In this document: positions 35,826 through 47,818 of the stretch, in pieces
Layout of the letters: the number at the start of each line of letters is the position of its first letter
Numbering within the stretch: the stretch's first letter is position 1
NCBI GenBank assembly: GCA_032158295.1
Contig: CM063255.1
Span: forward strand, 3,997,501 to 4,061,500
Reading direction: 5' to 3'
Source of the DNA: Pycnopodia helianthoides
Lineage: Eukaryota > Echinodermata > Asteroidea > Forcipulatida > Asteriidae
DNA: 64,000 nucleotides
Position numbers and translations under genes: made by a program
Notes under the pieces: generated by a model
Databases searched by the model: none
The model's input: only the letters and a program-made list of their open reading frames with translations
Told to the model about the DNA's origin: nothing

Positions 35826-35890
35826 AGGCTGTGACGTCATGCGGAAGATTCTGTATAAGTGCAAGCGAAGACAAAGTGTCAGCCAACGCT
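35826..35890 (+). promoter_or_regulatory. Candidate core promoter: CRE plus TATA-like box
   Basis: TGACGTCA at 35831 is a perfect CRE, followed by GCGGAAG (ETS-like) and TGTATAAGTG about 20 bp on. Upstream sequence is GC-richer than average. A start site near 35880 would be expected, but no plus-strand exon is visible downstream, so this is suggestive only. Confidence 0.25.
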
Positions 35891-35897
35891 TGATTTC

Positions 35898-36344
35898 TTA
35901 TTGTGTAGCGTGCACATATCTCACTGATAGAGCGTAAACTCTTTTCGTTTTCACCCAAACGTGGCCACGTAATTTGTTTTTTTGTTCAATAAGATATTCA
36001 CAAATTGTGTGAATCGAACCAAAGAATTGGGCTAAACATGCTCCTCCAAACAGCAACGATGTACCCGTGCGTTTGAAGAGCCCTATCACGAACGGTGTAA
36101 CAACCACGCATTCTTTAACTTGAATGATTGACAGATGTAGGTCAACCGATAACACCAATAATATCCAGGAAAAAGGGCCCGTGGACGAAAATATCTCGCG
36201 GGCGGCGGGGGGTACATACGGCTGTACGTTTTTAGAAAGTCGATAGTGGCGTAGGTGTCCGTCCCACACAACTTGTGCAGTATGGAGTGAAGGTGTCTGT
36301 CTTCTACAGTCCAACCAAACAAATACACACGTACGGCCTGACAT
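35898..36344 (-). CDS. Hypothetical 148-codon open frame
   Basis: This is one of the longest uninterrupted frames without obvious low complexity. It begins MSGRTCVFVWLDCRR and has moderately hydrophobic stretches (SWILLVLSVDL; CVVVTPFVIGLF). I recognise no domain and see no signal peptide. Length alone is borderline for chance in 64 kb, and a second minus-strand frame overlaps it. Confidence 0.15.
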   Translation of the reverse strand: MSGRTCVFVWLDCRRQTPSLHTAQVVWDGHLRHYRLSKNVQPYVPPAAREIFSSTGPFSWILLVLSVDLHLSIIQVKECVVVTPFVIGLFKRTGTSLLFGGACLAQFFGSIHTICEYLIEQKNKLRGHVWVKTKRVYALSVRYVHATQ

Positions 36345-36530
36345 TATTATGGGATATCATCTGAACCCTGTCACCAAGTCACTTCATGTGGATGCGTGAA
36401 TGTAGAACATGGATTTGCTTTATATCCATGTCAAACAAAACAGCATAAAAAAACATCAATGATTTGTTATTCTTCTCCATCTTCTTTGTGTGTTCTTTAT
36501 CACGTATAGGCCATACTGCAGTTTTGCCAT

Positions 36531-36866
36531 TTAAAGGTATTGTACACCTTTATTAACGGCTCAAAATAGGTGTCCACATTTGGTGTGATTTAACATATGC
36601 ATGAACAAACAAACCTGTGAAAGTTTGAGCTCAATTGGTTATTGAGGTCACGAGAATAGTGAAAAGAGACCTTCCAAACATCGAGTTTTTATCACGCGTG
36701 ACAAAAACTATTGTTTTACTCATTTCTCAAAAACGATAGCATTTTTGGCAGAAATATTTTAAGGAACCCTTTTTACCATTACTTACTTTAAATCATGTAA
36801 ATTATGTGTGAATCTGTGAACATTAATGTGTTTTTCGATCTTACCAATAGTGTACAAGGCCTTTAA
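36531..36866 (+). mobile_element. Family B element (copy 3)
   Basis: TTAAAGGTATTGTACACC to AGTGTACAAGGCCTTTAA with TTAA borders. The central palindrome is of the TTTATCACGCGTGACAAA type near 36695. Confidence 0.87.
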
Positions 36867-36869
36867 GTA

Positions 36870-38378
36870 TGGAATAAAAGAAAACTTTGTCAACAATGGA
36901 CAAAAATGGTTCCCATAACAATAAGCACTGACACTTATGGGCCATTATTGATGTGTGTGATAGATTACGTAAAACGTACAAACAAAGTTCCAACATCTCG
37001 TCTATTTTGTTATTTACAGACAGCACCTACTTAACTTTTGTGATGTGACAAAAACTGAATTTGAAGTTTCTATTTTTCTCTAGATATACTGACTGCCATC
37101 TAAGCGTTTGTGTTTCTACAGCCGTTCCGGTTTTTAAAAATGTTTTAACTTGTTTGTTTGTTTGTTTGTTTGTTTTCGAGAGAGAATGCATTCATTTATG
37201 TTTTAAGCTGTAATTCAAAACACAAAAATTGATAATTGAGTTTCTCTATTCAGGATCGAAAAGAAAGCAAACAACATTACCTCGATCTAGAAAGTACTGC
37301 TGCTCTGAATCTTTCAATATTGAGTGAAATTAATTTTTGGATGTCCATTCTGTTTTTTATGAAGGTGTTGTTGGTTATGATTGCAAAATCGCTTTGTTAT
37401 TGCACAACCACTTTCTAGGATTTCTCTAATCACAAAAAGCTCTTTACCCAACATGCCCCAACATGTTCACATGCACCTTGGGGCAAAAAAAAGGACAATC
37501 ACACAAACAAATAAAAAAAAATAAAAAAATAGTGGTAATACATAAATCAATAAATAGAGGGACAAACCTCAACCATGATATCTCAGTTGATTACCAGTGT
37601 GGAAGTAATACGACGGAGAGAGAAGACAAAAATAGTATTGGGAAAACAAGCCCTAATTGCGCCCATGATCAAAGTCGTATGCCGTATGCGTTGAAATAAT
37701 CCTTTAGCTTTAATCAGAATAGCCTTAAACCACGCAGCCTTGGGCTGGATGAAATTGATTTTTAGTCTGGTTGGAGAGAGATGAAGATACGGTCAAGTGT
37801 GGAATGATTCCTTGGGAGTAGGCGGTGTTCTGGGCACAGGAGATGAGAGTGTCTGTGCGGTTGCAAAATCCACGGCAAAACCGTACTTAAAATGTCTAGG
37901 GAAAAATACCCCAATTTCGAGTCAAGTGACTCTCTCTTGTGTAACCAATACAACCAACAGAAACGCATGCTTAATATTCTACATTCTGAGCAAGAAGTTC
38001 GTCAATCGTGGTGTGGGCAGTCATCTTTAAAAATTGAGCCCCGGTCGGTTTATATCGTTTTCAAACCGTCACTTAATTTTGTTTTCGTAAAATGGCCAAC
38101 GATTAGGTTTGCCGCATGCTGTAACATCCTTAAGCTGATAATCGTTATTTATTTATTGTCTCATTTGGTGTGTGTTTGTTTGTTTGCCTTATAAGATAGA
38201 CATTGTTTGGTGATTTTCAGGTAGGAATTGTATACTAGTGTCCCTTTGTTATTATTTTGTTGAATTACATGGTGGGGTTTAACCCCGCAATGTCCTTAAC
38301 ATAGAACGATTACACAAAGAGGAATACTGGAAAACAAAGGGGGAAATCCAGCAATGTTGCTCTACCGAATATAGCAGT
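36870..38378. other. No gene recognised; short TTTG run
   Basis: A TTTG microsatellite lies at about 37150-37174. The overlapping frames at 37762-38194 on both strands show no family features. Confidence 0.35.
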
Positions 38379-38432
38379 TTGTTTGTTTGTTGGGGTGTTT
38401 GTCTGGTGGGGTGTTGGGGGTAATGGGTATTC

Positions 38433-38629
38433 GTTTGTTTGTTTGTTTGTTTGTTTGTTTGTTTGTTTGTTTGTTTGTTTGTTTGTTTGTTTGTTTGTTT
38501 GTTTGTTTGTTTGTTTGTTTGTTTTGTTTGTTTGTTTGTTTGTTTGTTTGTTTGTTTGTTTGTTTGTTTGTTTGTTTGTTTGTTTGTTTGTTTGTTTGTT
38601 TGTTTGTTTGTTTGTTTGTTTGTTTGTTG
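38433..38629 (+). repeat. Long TTTG microsatellite
   Basis: About 49 copies of GTTT with one extra T near 38524 and a decayed edge at 38630. Because 4 and 3 are coprime it gives open frames (Cys-Leu-Phe-Val or Gln-Thr-Asn-Lys) in several phases, none real. Confidence 0.95.
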
Positions 38630-38985
38630 TTTATTTGTTTTCCCCAGACGTGATAATGTAAGCCATATTGATTCCTTGTAGACATATGTCGTGTTCCAAG
38701 ATACATGCCACAACAATAAAATACCTTTATCATGTTGCCACCGTCTTGGTCATGTTCCCTGTATCCAGTAATAGTAATGGATGCTAGTATTCATTGTACA
38801 AAAAGAAACCAGACTAGTTTTCCTTCCAGCCTCAGTTTGGTTACATTGAGTTGAGTGAGAGAAAATCAAGACGGCCGCACCATGAGAAAGGTCTATTACA
38901 CACTGAAATCACTCAGATTGTTTTTCCCTTTCAATCAAATTTTGGTTAAATTGTTCCGATTGAGAAAGCACCACTAATTGCCGTG

Positions 38986-39333
38986 CAGTCTTCTCACTTG
39001 GTGTATCTCAACATATGCACAAAATAACAGACCTGTGAAATTTGAACTCAATTGGTCGTCGAAGTTGCGAGATAATAATGGAAGATGTTGTCACACGAAG
39101 TTGTGTGCTCTCAGATGCTTGATTTCGATTTCGAGACCTCACGCGTGAGGTCTCAAAATCAATTCAAATATTTTACTGAGAAATGACTTCTTTCTCAAAA
39201 ACTACGTTACTTCAGAGGGAGCCGTTTCTCACAATGTTTTATACTATGAACAGCTCTCCATTGCTCGTTACCAAGTAAGTTTTGATGCTAACAACTATTT
39301 TGAGTAATTACCAATAGCGTCCAGTGCCTTTAA
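38986..39333 (+). mobile_element. Family A element (copy 3), left end missing
   Basis: It starts in the interior at CAGTCTTCTCACTTGGTGTA and reaches the right end GCGTCCAGTGCCTTTAA. The centre has GAGACCTCACGCGTGAGGTC. The first 40 bp or so are absent. Confidence 0.8.
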
Positions 39334-39334
39334 A

Positions 39335-42300
39335 TGCACAACAAAATAAATAAAAAAAACACCCACATAAAAACCCAACGATGAACACGGTACAAAGTTA
39401 CAATCTAAAAAAAGAAAGAAAAAAAAAAAAAAAAAAAAAAAAAACTACAACGAAGACCCGTTGGGAGGGCCCATCGTGAACATACAACGGGATTGTTCAA
39501 TCAGTGTAGTGAGCCAGGAGACCACGTTTGATCTGAGTGGTCGAAACATCTTCTATTAAAGAGTGACAGATGTTTCCAACTAAGGGGGTAATCATAACAT
39601 GTTCAGCTGTATTAATTTTCACTTTCTAATAAGTCTTCTACATGATATTGCAAAACGATGGCATAATTCTGCACGAGTAAAAGTCAAACAAAATCATTGC
39701 TTCATTTTATTCATAATTTGTGAAAATGTAGAGTCACTTTCAAGAGTCACAATCTCATATCAGAGTACGTATCTTTTTTGTTTTTGTGGTTTTGAAGATG
39801 ACCATTCTTGTGTTTAAAAACAAAAAGAAGACCAACCGTAAAATACTTCGTGTTATCATATTGAAATCATTGCAGTTTTGATTGCAGTGTTTGTGTGTGT
39901 GAAAGTATATGTTTTACTTCAACAAAGTATTAGGCCTAGCCATCGTTTTTACTCATTTAATCCTTTTCCAAAGGCGAAAGTATGGCTCAAGTTTTCACGC
40001 ACATCTTCAAACGCTGAAACAAATCGCCGCAGTATTCATACTTGTTCTCCAGCAGAGATGGTGATGAAAGTTTTGTTTCACCCAACGAGTGACCGTTTCT
40101 TGTCTTTTAATACATCTGACCGCAGAGGGTGGACATGTTTTAGCGTAAATCTACACCTTTCATCTCTGCATAGCTCGAGTAATAATAAATATTTGAGCTC
40201 TATCTTTGATTGTACCCGTTTGTTGAGTTTGTAAATTAGTGGCGTACATTTGTTTGCTAGTGAAATTTGATTCGCTGAGATATGCTGTATTTGATAGGTA
40301 GACACAGTGCATGTTTCATCTCAGATTACCGAGTGAAGTTACTGGTTTACATAGATTTACTCCATTACCACAACAGAGTGTGTGAACAACCCGAGAATTG
40401 AAGACGCTATAAGACTCACCCAATCTGTGGATACCACTGCTGCTGATCCCCGGCGTTGATGAACTACGTTATGGTCGTAATCAAACCGTTCACTGCGCGT
40501 CGTCGATCCTCTCGCTAGAGCATATGCCACACAAACACACACACACACACACACGCACTCGATCAATAGTAGTTGTATAATGCTGCTGGTATCAAGAAGT
40601 GAGTCCAATAATGTCTTGCACTGCCTGTTTCTCTCGCAGACTTTTAACCTATCAATGCTGCGTGAGGAGCGTTTATATACGATCGTAGCGTGGCTCCTGC
40701 GGGCGGGCTGTGCAGTGCGCGTGGATGAAAAGGGAAGGCAATATAATTATTCTCACTTTGGTTTTGGTTTAATTGGCTATCGGGGGCTGTCAGTATTGAG
40801 GCATTGTTTTGCTAAAGTGGCGGAACAGACTACAAAGAGAACGTGCCATGTAATGCTACAGTGACATTCATCCCACGCTCAGAATTCCCCCAATTAATAT
40901 TTCGCGGTGGGCTTCCCGCATTTGGATTGGTTGATAGACCCTCAGGTCAGAGTTCATGCTGTTGAATATTACTATACATATACAGTGCTTTCAGTGAGGG
41001 TGATGGATGCGTTCGTAGCGATTCATCATGTACACCGGATTTGTCATAGAGAACTGCGGTCCGGGTTCTCGGAAACTGCCAGGTCACACTTCGTGTGGTA
41101 TTTTGTGAACGTGCATGGCCCCCGCCGTCTCAAGAACAGACGGTCTAACTAGACGGGTGGCTTTACGTTTTGATGTTGTATTTATGGAGTTGCATCTGCC
41201 TCAGTCAGTCAACAGAGTCAATAATATAACTCCAAGCTCCTCGAAGACGTTATTGAGGTTAATATTTGAACGGGCGTCGGGTTTCGGATTTGAAATTGTG
41301 AAATTGAGCTTTGACAATATCATTGTGATTCATCTGTGATTTCAAGAGCTTCGGACCTTGCAAAGGGGACTCTTACCGGCGGGTTCTCTTATAAGCGCAT
41401 GGTTGAATCATACTGCTACTATTCATGCGGGGACCTTATTGGCACATCCCACGGCTCTCTTTGAAATCTCTCTGAACCTTACAGACTCAAAATAAAAGGT
41501 CCAAACATCATCACTAAGACTATTTGGGAAATATAATGACAAGATAAAGACGGGAAGGAGAAGCAATAAATTGATTCGCAGGTTTTTTTTTTTTTAAGTT
41601 GTGGACTCATTTGACTAATCAATATAAGTTATTTGTACGAAAACAGTGTTTGCTTTCTCAGATAGAAAACAATACATTTTGTAAAAACTGCCCTCGTTCT
41701 AAATATGTGTAAGTTGTCAAAAAAGAAGAAGTTATAAATACTTGTTACTATTACTTTCTTATTTGTTGCCGGTCTGCATTGAACTTTGTGATAATTTTCC
41801 CCCACCCTTTTTCGTTGCTTTTCCTTTGCCCCGTTAAAATTATCGCGCTTGTTTAACAGTGTATTTGTCTTCTTGCTCGTCTGTCTGTTTGTCGTGTATT
41901 GCCTTTTGACATTGGGCTGTTTTAGGGTATTTGAGTATTCCCCCCCCCCCTGATTGCTATTTATATTCAGCTGTCTATAACCTCTGTTTTTTCTCACCAT
42001 CCGTCTGTTACGTAATTTATAGAAATAACTGTTAATTGAATGGATTTGAATTAATAATGAGTTGAAATATTATACAGAAAAAGGCTTGGATACAGATATC
42101 ATTGATAACAAAGTGAGTTTGTGGAAGGGCTACTTTATTTGTCACACACTAATATGTGATTTTTTTTTTTTTTTTAAATGTAATATTTTCTTTGAGAAGC
42201 AAAGTGCAGTTGCTTCAGTATTTTACCCATATGTAGGAATTACAATCTGTCTGACTTCACCAAAGTGACGTTGACCTTATAAAGAACATGGCGAGCTTTG

Positions 42301-42650
42301 GGTAGTCAAACTGACGATTTGCATGCTTGATTAATCTTCAGGACTTCATCTTGTAAGTCTCCCCCCCCCCTGTCTTCAAGCCTAAACAACAAACGTAATT
42401 CTTAAGTTTGTTTTGTAAAGCTGTTCGTGGAAGCACCCCTAACGTCATTGATTAAAAAAATATATATTCTCCTGTAGGATGTTGTTGCTTTCATCGAGAG
42501 AGTCAAGAAGGCGAATCAACAAAACAGTCTGACGTGATTGCCGGACTGCGACTTATGTATCAAGCAAAACTCTTTACGGAGGTGTATACTTCCGTAAAAA
42601 GCGTCTTGCGCAATCAGTCTGGTTTAGGGAACCAACTCGTCCCGGACATT
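39335..42650. other. No gene recognised in a 3.3-kb stretch
   Basis: A run of A lies at 39419-39444, an AC microsatellite at 40530-40552, and a GC-richer patch with a TTATATAC box at 40640-40740. Frames at 40580-40864, 40907-41152 and 41115-41339 follow one another on the plus strand without identifiable domains. This is the likeliest place to have missed weak host exons. Confidence 0.35.
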
Positions 42651-42656
42651 TAAAAT

Positions 42657-42935
42657 GTAGGAAGGAACTATAAATAAATAGTAAACTTGCGGGTACAACC
42701 ATGTGTGAATCTCTTTTGTGAGAGTGGTGGCTCTGAAAAGAGCCGGTGTGGTCACGACGTGAAGACGAGCAGAGTATACTGTTCGAAACGTCGAGACCAC
42801 ACCGGCTCTTTTCAGAGCCGACACTTTCACAAAAAGGATTTACACATGGTTGTACCCGCAAGTTTATTATTTATTTATAGAACCTTCCTATTTTTCCCAC
42901 ACCATGCAAGGCTTCAAACAACACTTACATTTAAA
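42657..42935. mobile_element. Family F inverted pair (head-to-head)
   Basis: A plus-oriented F unit (from GTAGGAAGGAACTATAAATA) meets a minus-oriented one (to GTACCCGCAAGTTTATTATT, TTCCTA and the tail CAAGGCTTCAAACAACACTT). The join is at CACGACGTGAAGACGAGCAG, ATTACTC-free loop AGTATA, CTGTTCGAAACGTCGAG. The whole folds back on itself. Confidence 0.75.
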
Positions 42936-43058
42936 TAGTGTTGTATGTTTTACAATGTCTGAGCTAAGGGAAACGAGTCACCAGTGAGCGGTGATGCATC
43001 ATGCTATTACAAAATCGAACACAGTGAAAATTGTAGCCTTAGTGTTATCTAGTGGCGT

Positions 43059-43322
43059 GTCATGGCCGAGCGGTTAAGAGCACCGGACCCAAGCTGTAGA
43101 TTGTTTCTGAGTGTGGGCTCGAGTCCCGTTCGTGACTCTTGTGTCCTTGAGCAAGATATTTTACTACTATAATAATTGCCTTGACCTTCGGTCGGATGGG
43201 ACATTAAGCCGTAGGGTCCCATGTACTAGGATTTGAACTGCTCGTAAAGAACCCAGAACACTTATCGTGGAAGAGTCGGGGTTAATCCCATTTTCATCGG
43301 TTCACATAGCAAGCACCCTTGT
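43059..43322 (+). mobile_element. tRNA-Leu-derived SINE (copy 3, head and body)
   Basis: GTCATGGCCGAGCGGTTAAG and the end TTCGTGAC can pair along the acceptor stem (43059-43136). ACCCAAG gives a CAA anticodon loop, and GGGCTCGAGTCCC is a box B. The body has GACATTAAGCCGTAGGGTCC and AAAGAACCCAGAACACTTAT, matching 49300-49370. A family D element follows at once. Confidence 0.75.
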
Positions 43323-43679
43323 TTAAAGGCGAAGTATACCTTTGGTTTTGTGAACCGTTCGATTTTTTGTATTCCAATATAAACGTAGACATATACAGTT
43401 AGATTAGGCTAACCCGTAAACAAATTCTTTTCAAAAGGTGGTAGCGATTTTGAGATATCGCCCAAAATCTGGAGCGGTTATGAATAATCCCTCATATAGG
43501 AATACACAACCTCAGAAACGTTTCTGACAAAAACGTTTCTCAGATTCAAATTGACATCTTTTTCCATATCCACGTTATTTTGAATTGAAATATTTTCTCA
43601 AAATGCTTTATTCTATCGAAAGTTGACGTACTTCTAAACCAAGTAAGTTTTGATTACCAATCGTATACCTTCCCTTTAA
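43323..43679 (+). mobile_element. Family D element (copy 4)
   Basis: TTAAAGGCGAAGTATACCTT to CGTATACCTTCCCTTTAA at TTAA borders. The interior GTGGTAGCGATTTTGAGATA and the pair CAGAAACGTTTCTG / AACGTTTCTCAG are diagnostic. Confidence 0.87.
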
Positions 43680-43854
43680 TACACACAATGGGATTTTTAT
43701 CGGACTCTGTGTATGTTTGACCCCTCTCTGGGGCATTGTGACACATGATCTATGTCACACTGGCCCAAAATTAGTCAGGCCCCACGGGACCGGTTAATCC
43801 AGGTTAATTCTGACGTGAGTTTTTTTTTTTTTGGGGGGGGGTGCAATAGAGGTT

Positions 43855-43990
43855 TTTCAGCTGACGTCACTGGCCCCGACTACCGCAACGGCAGCCATCT
43901 TGCCGGTCATGGTTACGGTATAAATGAACTGTGATCTTGCCTCTGGTCATTGACCGGCAATATGGCGTCTCAAACACACAGTCACGTGAT
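43855..43990. mobile_element. Small fold-back around GCCATCTTGCCGGTCA
   Basis: GCCATCTTGCCGGTCA near 43892 is mirrored by TGACCGGCAATATGGC near 43952, and the outer GACGTCACTGG partly mirrors the distal CAGTCACGTG. It resembles the pair at 55338-55523 in carrying GCCATCTT. Confidence 0.45.
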
Positions 43991-43999
43991 AACATCAAG

Positions 44000-44730
44000 T
44001 GACTGTAAAACCTCTATAAAATCATGTTAAACACGCAGCGGTGAGCGGTATTCTGGGTCAGTCTGACCGGACTAAACTGATCCGGAAACGGAACTTTCTT
44101 CCGGAGACCCGGATTGGGTCATTTTAATTATTGTTTGTTCCATTCCTTTGTTGTTTTTCAATATTTTGTTTTTAACTCGATGTTGAACAGTGAAATTCAT
44201 TGTTCAGAAACGTGTGTGCACTACCTTATAGATTGTCCTAAGAAACTGTCTAAAACGATAAAATACAACTAGGCGTACAGAGTGCCAAAAATAACTATAT
44301 AATAAGAATAATTATAACAGTGAAATAAATGAATATCCCAATCAATCAAATCAATCAATCAATCAATCAATTAAATGGATTCTGTAACTTTGTGTTTCCT
44401 TTTTCTACCTTGTCGTGTGTCTAATGAAATTGCTTATGCATTAGTTTGAATGTAATTTCAACCCCAGCTACCGACCTTTACTTTGTGAGACATTTATTGT
44501 CTAATTTATGTATTTTTTTTGTAGTTTTCTTTGTTGTAAACTTTGTGTATTTTGTGAATGAATAAAGTATTTGTTTTGAAAAGTCAAAACAAGCCAATCA
44601 TTTAATCAATCAATCAATCACTTAATCCCCAGCATTAACCAAGGATTATGTATTTCAGTTAGACAGATCGAAATAATGTGTATGAATAAAGTGTACATGA
44701 TACCTTACAAAACTAGTAACGGGCAAAGTT
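44000..44730. other. No gene recognised; ATCA microsatellites
   Basis: AATC repeats at 44340-44372 and 44603-44622 in AT-rich sequence. No exon was seen. Confidence 0.4.
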
Positions 44731-44734
44731 GCAT

Positions 44735-44930
44735 CTTCTGAAGGTGATCCTTTGGCTGCCGCTTCCCAGTTTGTACTGTAAACTTGGATGTGATCCCTGG
44801 CTACACGGCAGTTACAGGTTGGGCTAATGACTGGCACCCACTAACAAAGATATTGACCAAATAGGAAGACAGCCAACATTAGGGCCAGATAGCTCAACTG
44901 GTAGAGTGTCGGCACGTTAAACCGAAGATA
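44735..44930 (+). mobile_element. tRNA-related SINE copy (family K, copy 2)
   Basis: TGGCTGCCGCTTCCCAGTTT, GACTGGCACCCACTAACAAA and GATATTGACC match 4655-4866 in order. The end GCCAGATAGCTCAACTGGTA plus GAGTG is a clear tRNA-like D-arm/box A. Confidence 0.5.
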
Positions 44931-44934
44931 GTCA

Positions 44935-45535
44935 ATTTGTCTTTGTTTAACGTACAATCATAAGAACAAATTGTATTTGTGATTTCACGGAAACGTGTAT
45001 ATCAAATGTTGAATGATGACAGGTTGATTATATGTTGTGTTTATTAAAAGTCATAAAATAGGAATGAATGAATTAATATAATTTCAATTTTGCACCTTTA
45101 ATTTGTGTTAGTAACTCCTGATCAGACACTGCAACGAACAGTCATCAAATAAATCATTAAAACATGACTCATTTTTGTGTGCATCCACTCGGGTTATGAT
45201 GACACACCTTTGGGGAAAAAAAGCTTTCTGGTATTCAATCTAAGTATTGGAATTTAATGACAATTATTATAACCCCGATGGTATCTGGAATTGTCCACGC
45301 GATGAAAACTTCGCATTGTTCGCCTAATCAATCTCAGAATAGTAATACAAAATAAATATTAATAATACAATACATCTTTTAAAACATGTTTAATAGCAAT
45401 GAAAGTTGCGAAATGAAGTGCAGTTTCGTCTTTCAAGGTCTTGGGGGAACGGCCGAAGTCATTTACCAATTGGATTTTTTCCCCTGGTGATTTCTGATTT
45501 AAGAAGCCCTCCTTCACACAAACACTAATGTACTA
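44935..45535. other. No gene recognised
   Basis: AT-rich, no supported exon and no repeat match. Confidence 0.35.
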
Positions 45536-45539
45536 AAGA

Positions 45540-45625
45540 AGAAGTACACTCTCACAAAAGAGATTTACACATGGTTGTACCCGCAAGTTGACTATTTATT
45601 TATTTATAGTTTCTTCCTAAGAAGT
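45540..45625 (-). mobile_element. Family F fragment
   Basis: ACACATGGTTGTACCCGCAA, then TATTTATTTATTTATAG and TTCTTCCTAAG, is the reverse of the F start seen at 25087 and 42657. The hammerhead-like part is absent. Confidence 0.65.
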
Positions 45626-45639
45626 ATACACTTTCGAAA

Positions 45640-46265
45640 AGTGTTGCTTCGATTGTTGTTTAGGTATTTTTGTATTCATTTTATTTACATACTAATAATT
45701 GGTGTAGGCCTAAGGGATTGTTTTAACCACTGGATAGGCCCACAAAACATGAGTATACTGTGTAAATAAACGATTGGTAGATGATGGCGCTGTCCAGTTC
45801 AGTGACATTCCAAAACTGTTTTACTTGAAAACCATAAAAAACGTAAAAATGTGATGACACGTTTTAGGGATGAGGGCCATGTCTGGGTGTTATGTTCACA
45901 CTGTGTCAAATTGACTGGGGTTGTCGGTGACTATAATCTGACCAGGAACCAACATGACTATTTAGTCGGTAATTTATACTGTGGGTTAGTGAGACTGAAC
46001 AAAGTTGTTTGGATTCTCAAGTAGCAAAAACATAAAAGAACGGTAATAATATGCAAACAAATGATTGAATTAATAATTCGAAGAAAACAAATGTCACTGC
46101 ACGAATGTGTGTGATCCTCTTGCCTTGGAACACCTTGCCAGAGGCAAATCGCTCCCCCTCAACCCCACTCCAACGAACAAGATGCCTTTATCAACCCCTT
46201 CCGTAAACTCCTACGAATGACCTTTAAGAAAGAAAAAACCTTGACACAACCAAATTTCAGATCAC
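45640..46265. other. No gene recognised
   Basis: GCCTTGGAACACCTTGCCAG near 46120 recalls the tail of LINE reverse transcriptases (Trp-Asn-x-Leu-Pro), but I cannot extend it. Confidence 0.3.
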
Positions 46266-46269
46266 ATCT

Positions 46270-46442
46270 CAAAATTAAAATTTTACTGAGAAATTACTTC
46301 TTTTCGAAAAACTACATTACTTCAGAGGGAGCCGTTTCTCACAATGTTGTATACTATCAACAGCTCTCCATTGCTCGTTACCAAGTAAGTTTTTATGCTA
46401 ACAATTATTTTGAGTAATTACCATAGTGTCCAGTGCCTTTAG
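46270..46442 (+). mobile_element. Family A element, right half
   Basis: AATTTTACTGAGAAATTACT to AGTGTCCAGTGCCTTTAG. Only the right half remains and its TTAA border has drifted to TTAG where it abuts a family D copy. Confidence 0.75.
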
Positions 46443-46815
46443 GGCCCTTACTGCAAATACGTTTTGTATATGGAACTTCAATAATTTATAATCCTATAAA
46501 TGTAGACATATACACGATAAAATAACCTGTCCAAATTTCATGTCAAAAGGTGGTAGCAGTTTTTAAGATATCGCCGAAATTGGAGCGGTTGTGTCCACGA
46601 GGAAGAATAATCCTAATTGGAATACACAATCTGAGAAAGTTTCGTGCATGAAACGATTCTCAAATTGAAATGTTTTTGAATCCCTCTCTCTTAAACCTTA
46701 TCCTTAGAAGGGAAATGTCTCTCAACATTATTTTATACATTATCAACAGCTGCAGACGTCTTACCAAATAAGTTGTTATGTTAATTAATTTTCAGAGTAA
46801 TCACTAAATGTATAA
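46441..46815 (+). mobile_element. Family D element (copy 5), right end missing
   Basis: AATACGTTTTGTATATGGAA then CAAAAGGTGGTAGCAGTTTT and TAATTGGAATACACAATCTG identify it. It stops within TTTTCAGAGTAATCACTAAA where a family E copy begins. Confidence 0.75.
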
Positions 46816-47133
46816 CCATTTACATTTGTTACAGAGTGGTGACCTCGTACATTAAATGCTATTCACGGAAATCTCTACAGGCTTCAATGGGAAAAATTTA
46901 TATGTTGTGTCATAATTTTACACATAAAATTCAACATTTACAAAAGCAACAGCTGTACAGCTTTTGACATGTCCCCCTTTTCTTCATATCAAAAGTTGAG
47001 GTAAAATCAGATAGTGCGATCTCCTTAAAACATAAGATTTGATGTTTTCTTCCATTGAGCTGTTACATAATTGTGCCGCCGGAAGGCCAAGATATGCGGC
47101 TCTTTTGTAAACATGTGATGTCACAGGTCAAAT
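46816..47133 (+). mobile_element. Family E element (copy 2)
   Basis: CATTTGTTACAGAGTGGTGA to TGTAAACATGTGATGTCACA, with CAACAGCTGTACAGC in the middle. Both terminal TATAGAC sequences are lost. Confidence 0.75.
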
Positions 47134-47139
47134 TAAGAA

Positions 47140-47775
47140 ATACATTGTTCTCAGACAGCTTTGCAATATTCATATTAAATCTATCAGAATTACTCTACAG
47201 TGTTCATTATGGTACAAACGCAACAGCAATCATAATAGTAGTGGCGCCATTCCCTTTCAATTTATACACGCAATTCGGAAAAAAATAATTCAACAGCAGG
47301 AAAGAAAATCATCGATGCTTTGTGCCATTACTTTATTTTATTTTTATTTTTTTTCTTTAAATAAGTAAGATTTCCCATATGGAATCTGGGCAAGTCCCAA
47401 GCCACACCCCCAATTAGAGTATTTTGAAATGTGAATAGAACCCGCCACGGAATTTACATGACCATTATTCATAATTCTGCAGAGCCACTGCGTCAACTGA
47501 GACGTTTAAACACAAAGGATTGGAGCTAATACGATTGGCGAAAGCGATTTGGTAACATATCAATCTTACTTTGCATTGTAAATTGGCCTCGTTTGTTCTT
47601 CATTGGAGACACCTAATCACGCCAGTGGCTCACCCAGCGTATCATCTGGGACACATGTTTTGATAAGTTCTTCTTAGTTTCTCGTCTTGGGCTTTAAATC
47701 CTGCAACGCTTGCCCACCAGTTCCCCCCGTAACTCGGTATTTGATCACCATCGGTGTTTTGTTTGTCCTCATGAG

Positions 47776-47818
<43 letters not shown>

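Noticed and set aside
38279..38733. Frames of 80-145 codons on both strands
   Set aside because: They are translations of the TTTG microsatellite (Gln-Thr-Asn-Lys or Cys-Leu-Phe-Val) and are open in every frame by composition.
43059..43136. True tRNA-Leu gene
   Set aside because: Related heads sit at 13263 and 20042 with the same SINE body following, and the arms have mismatches; it is a SINE head.
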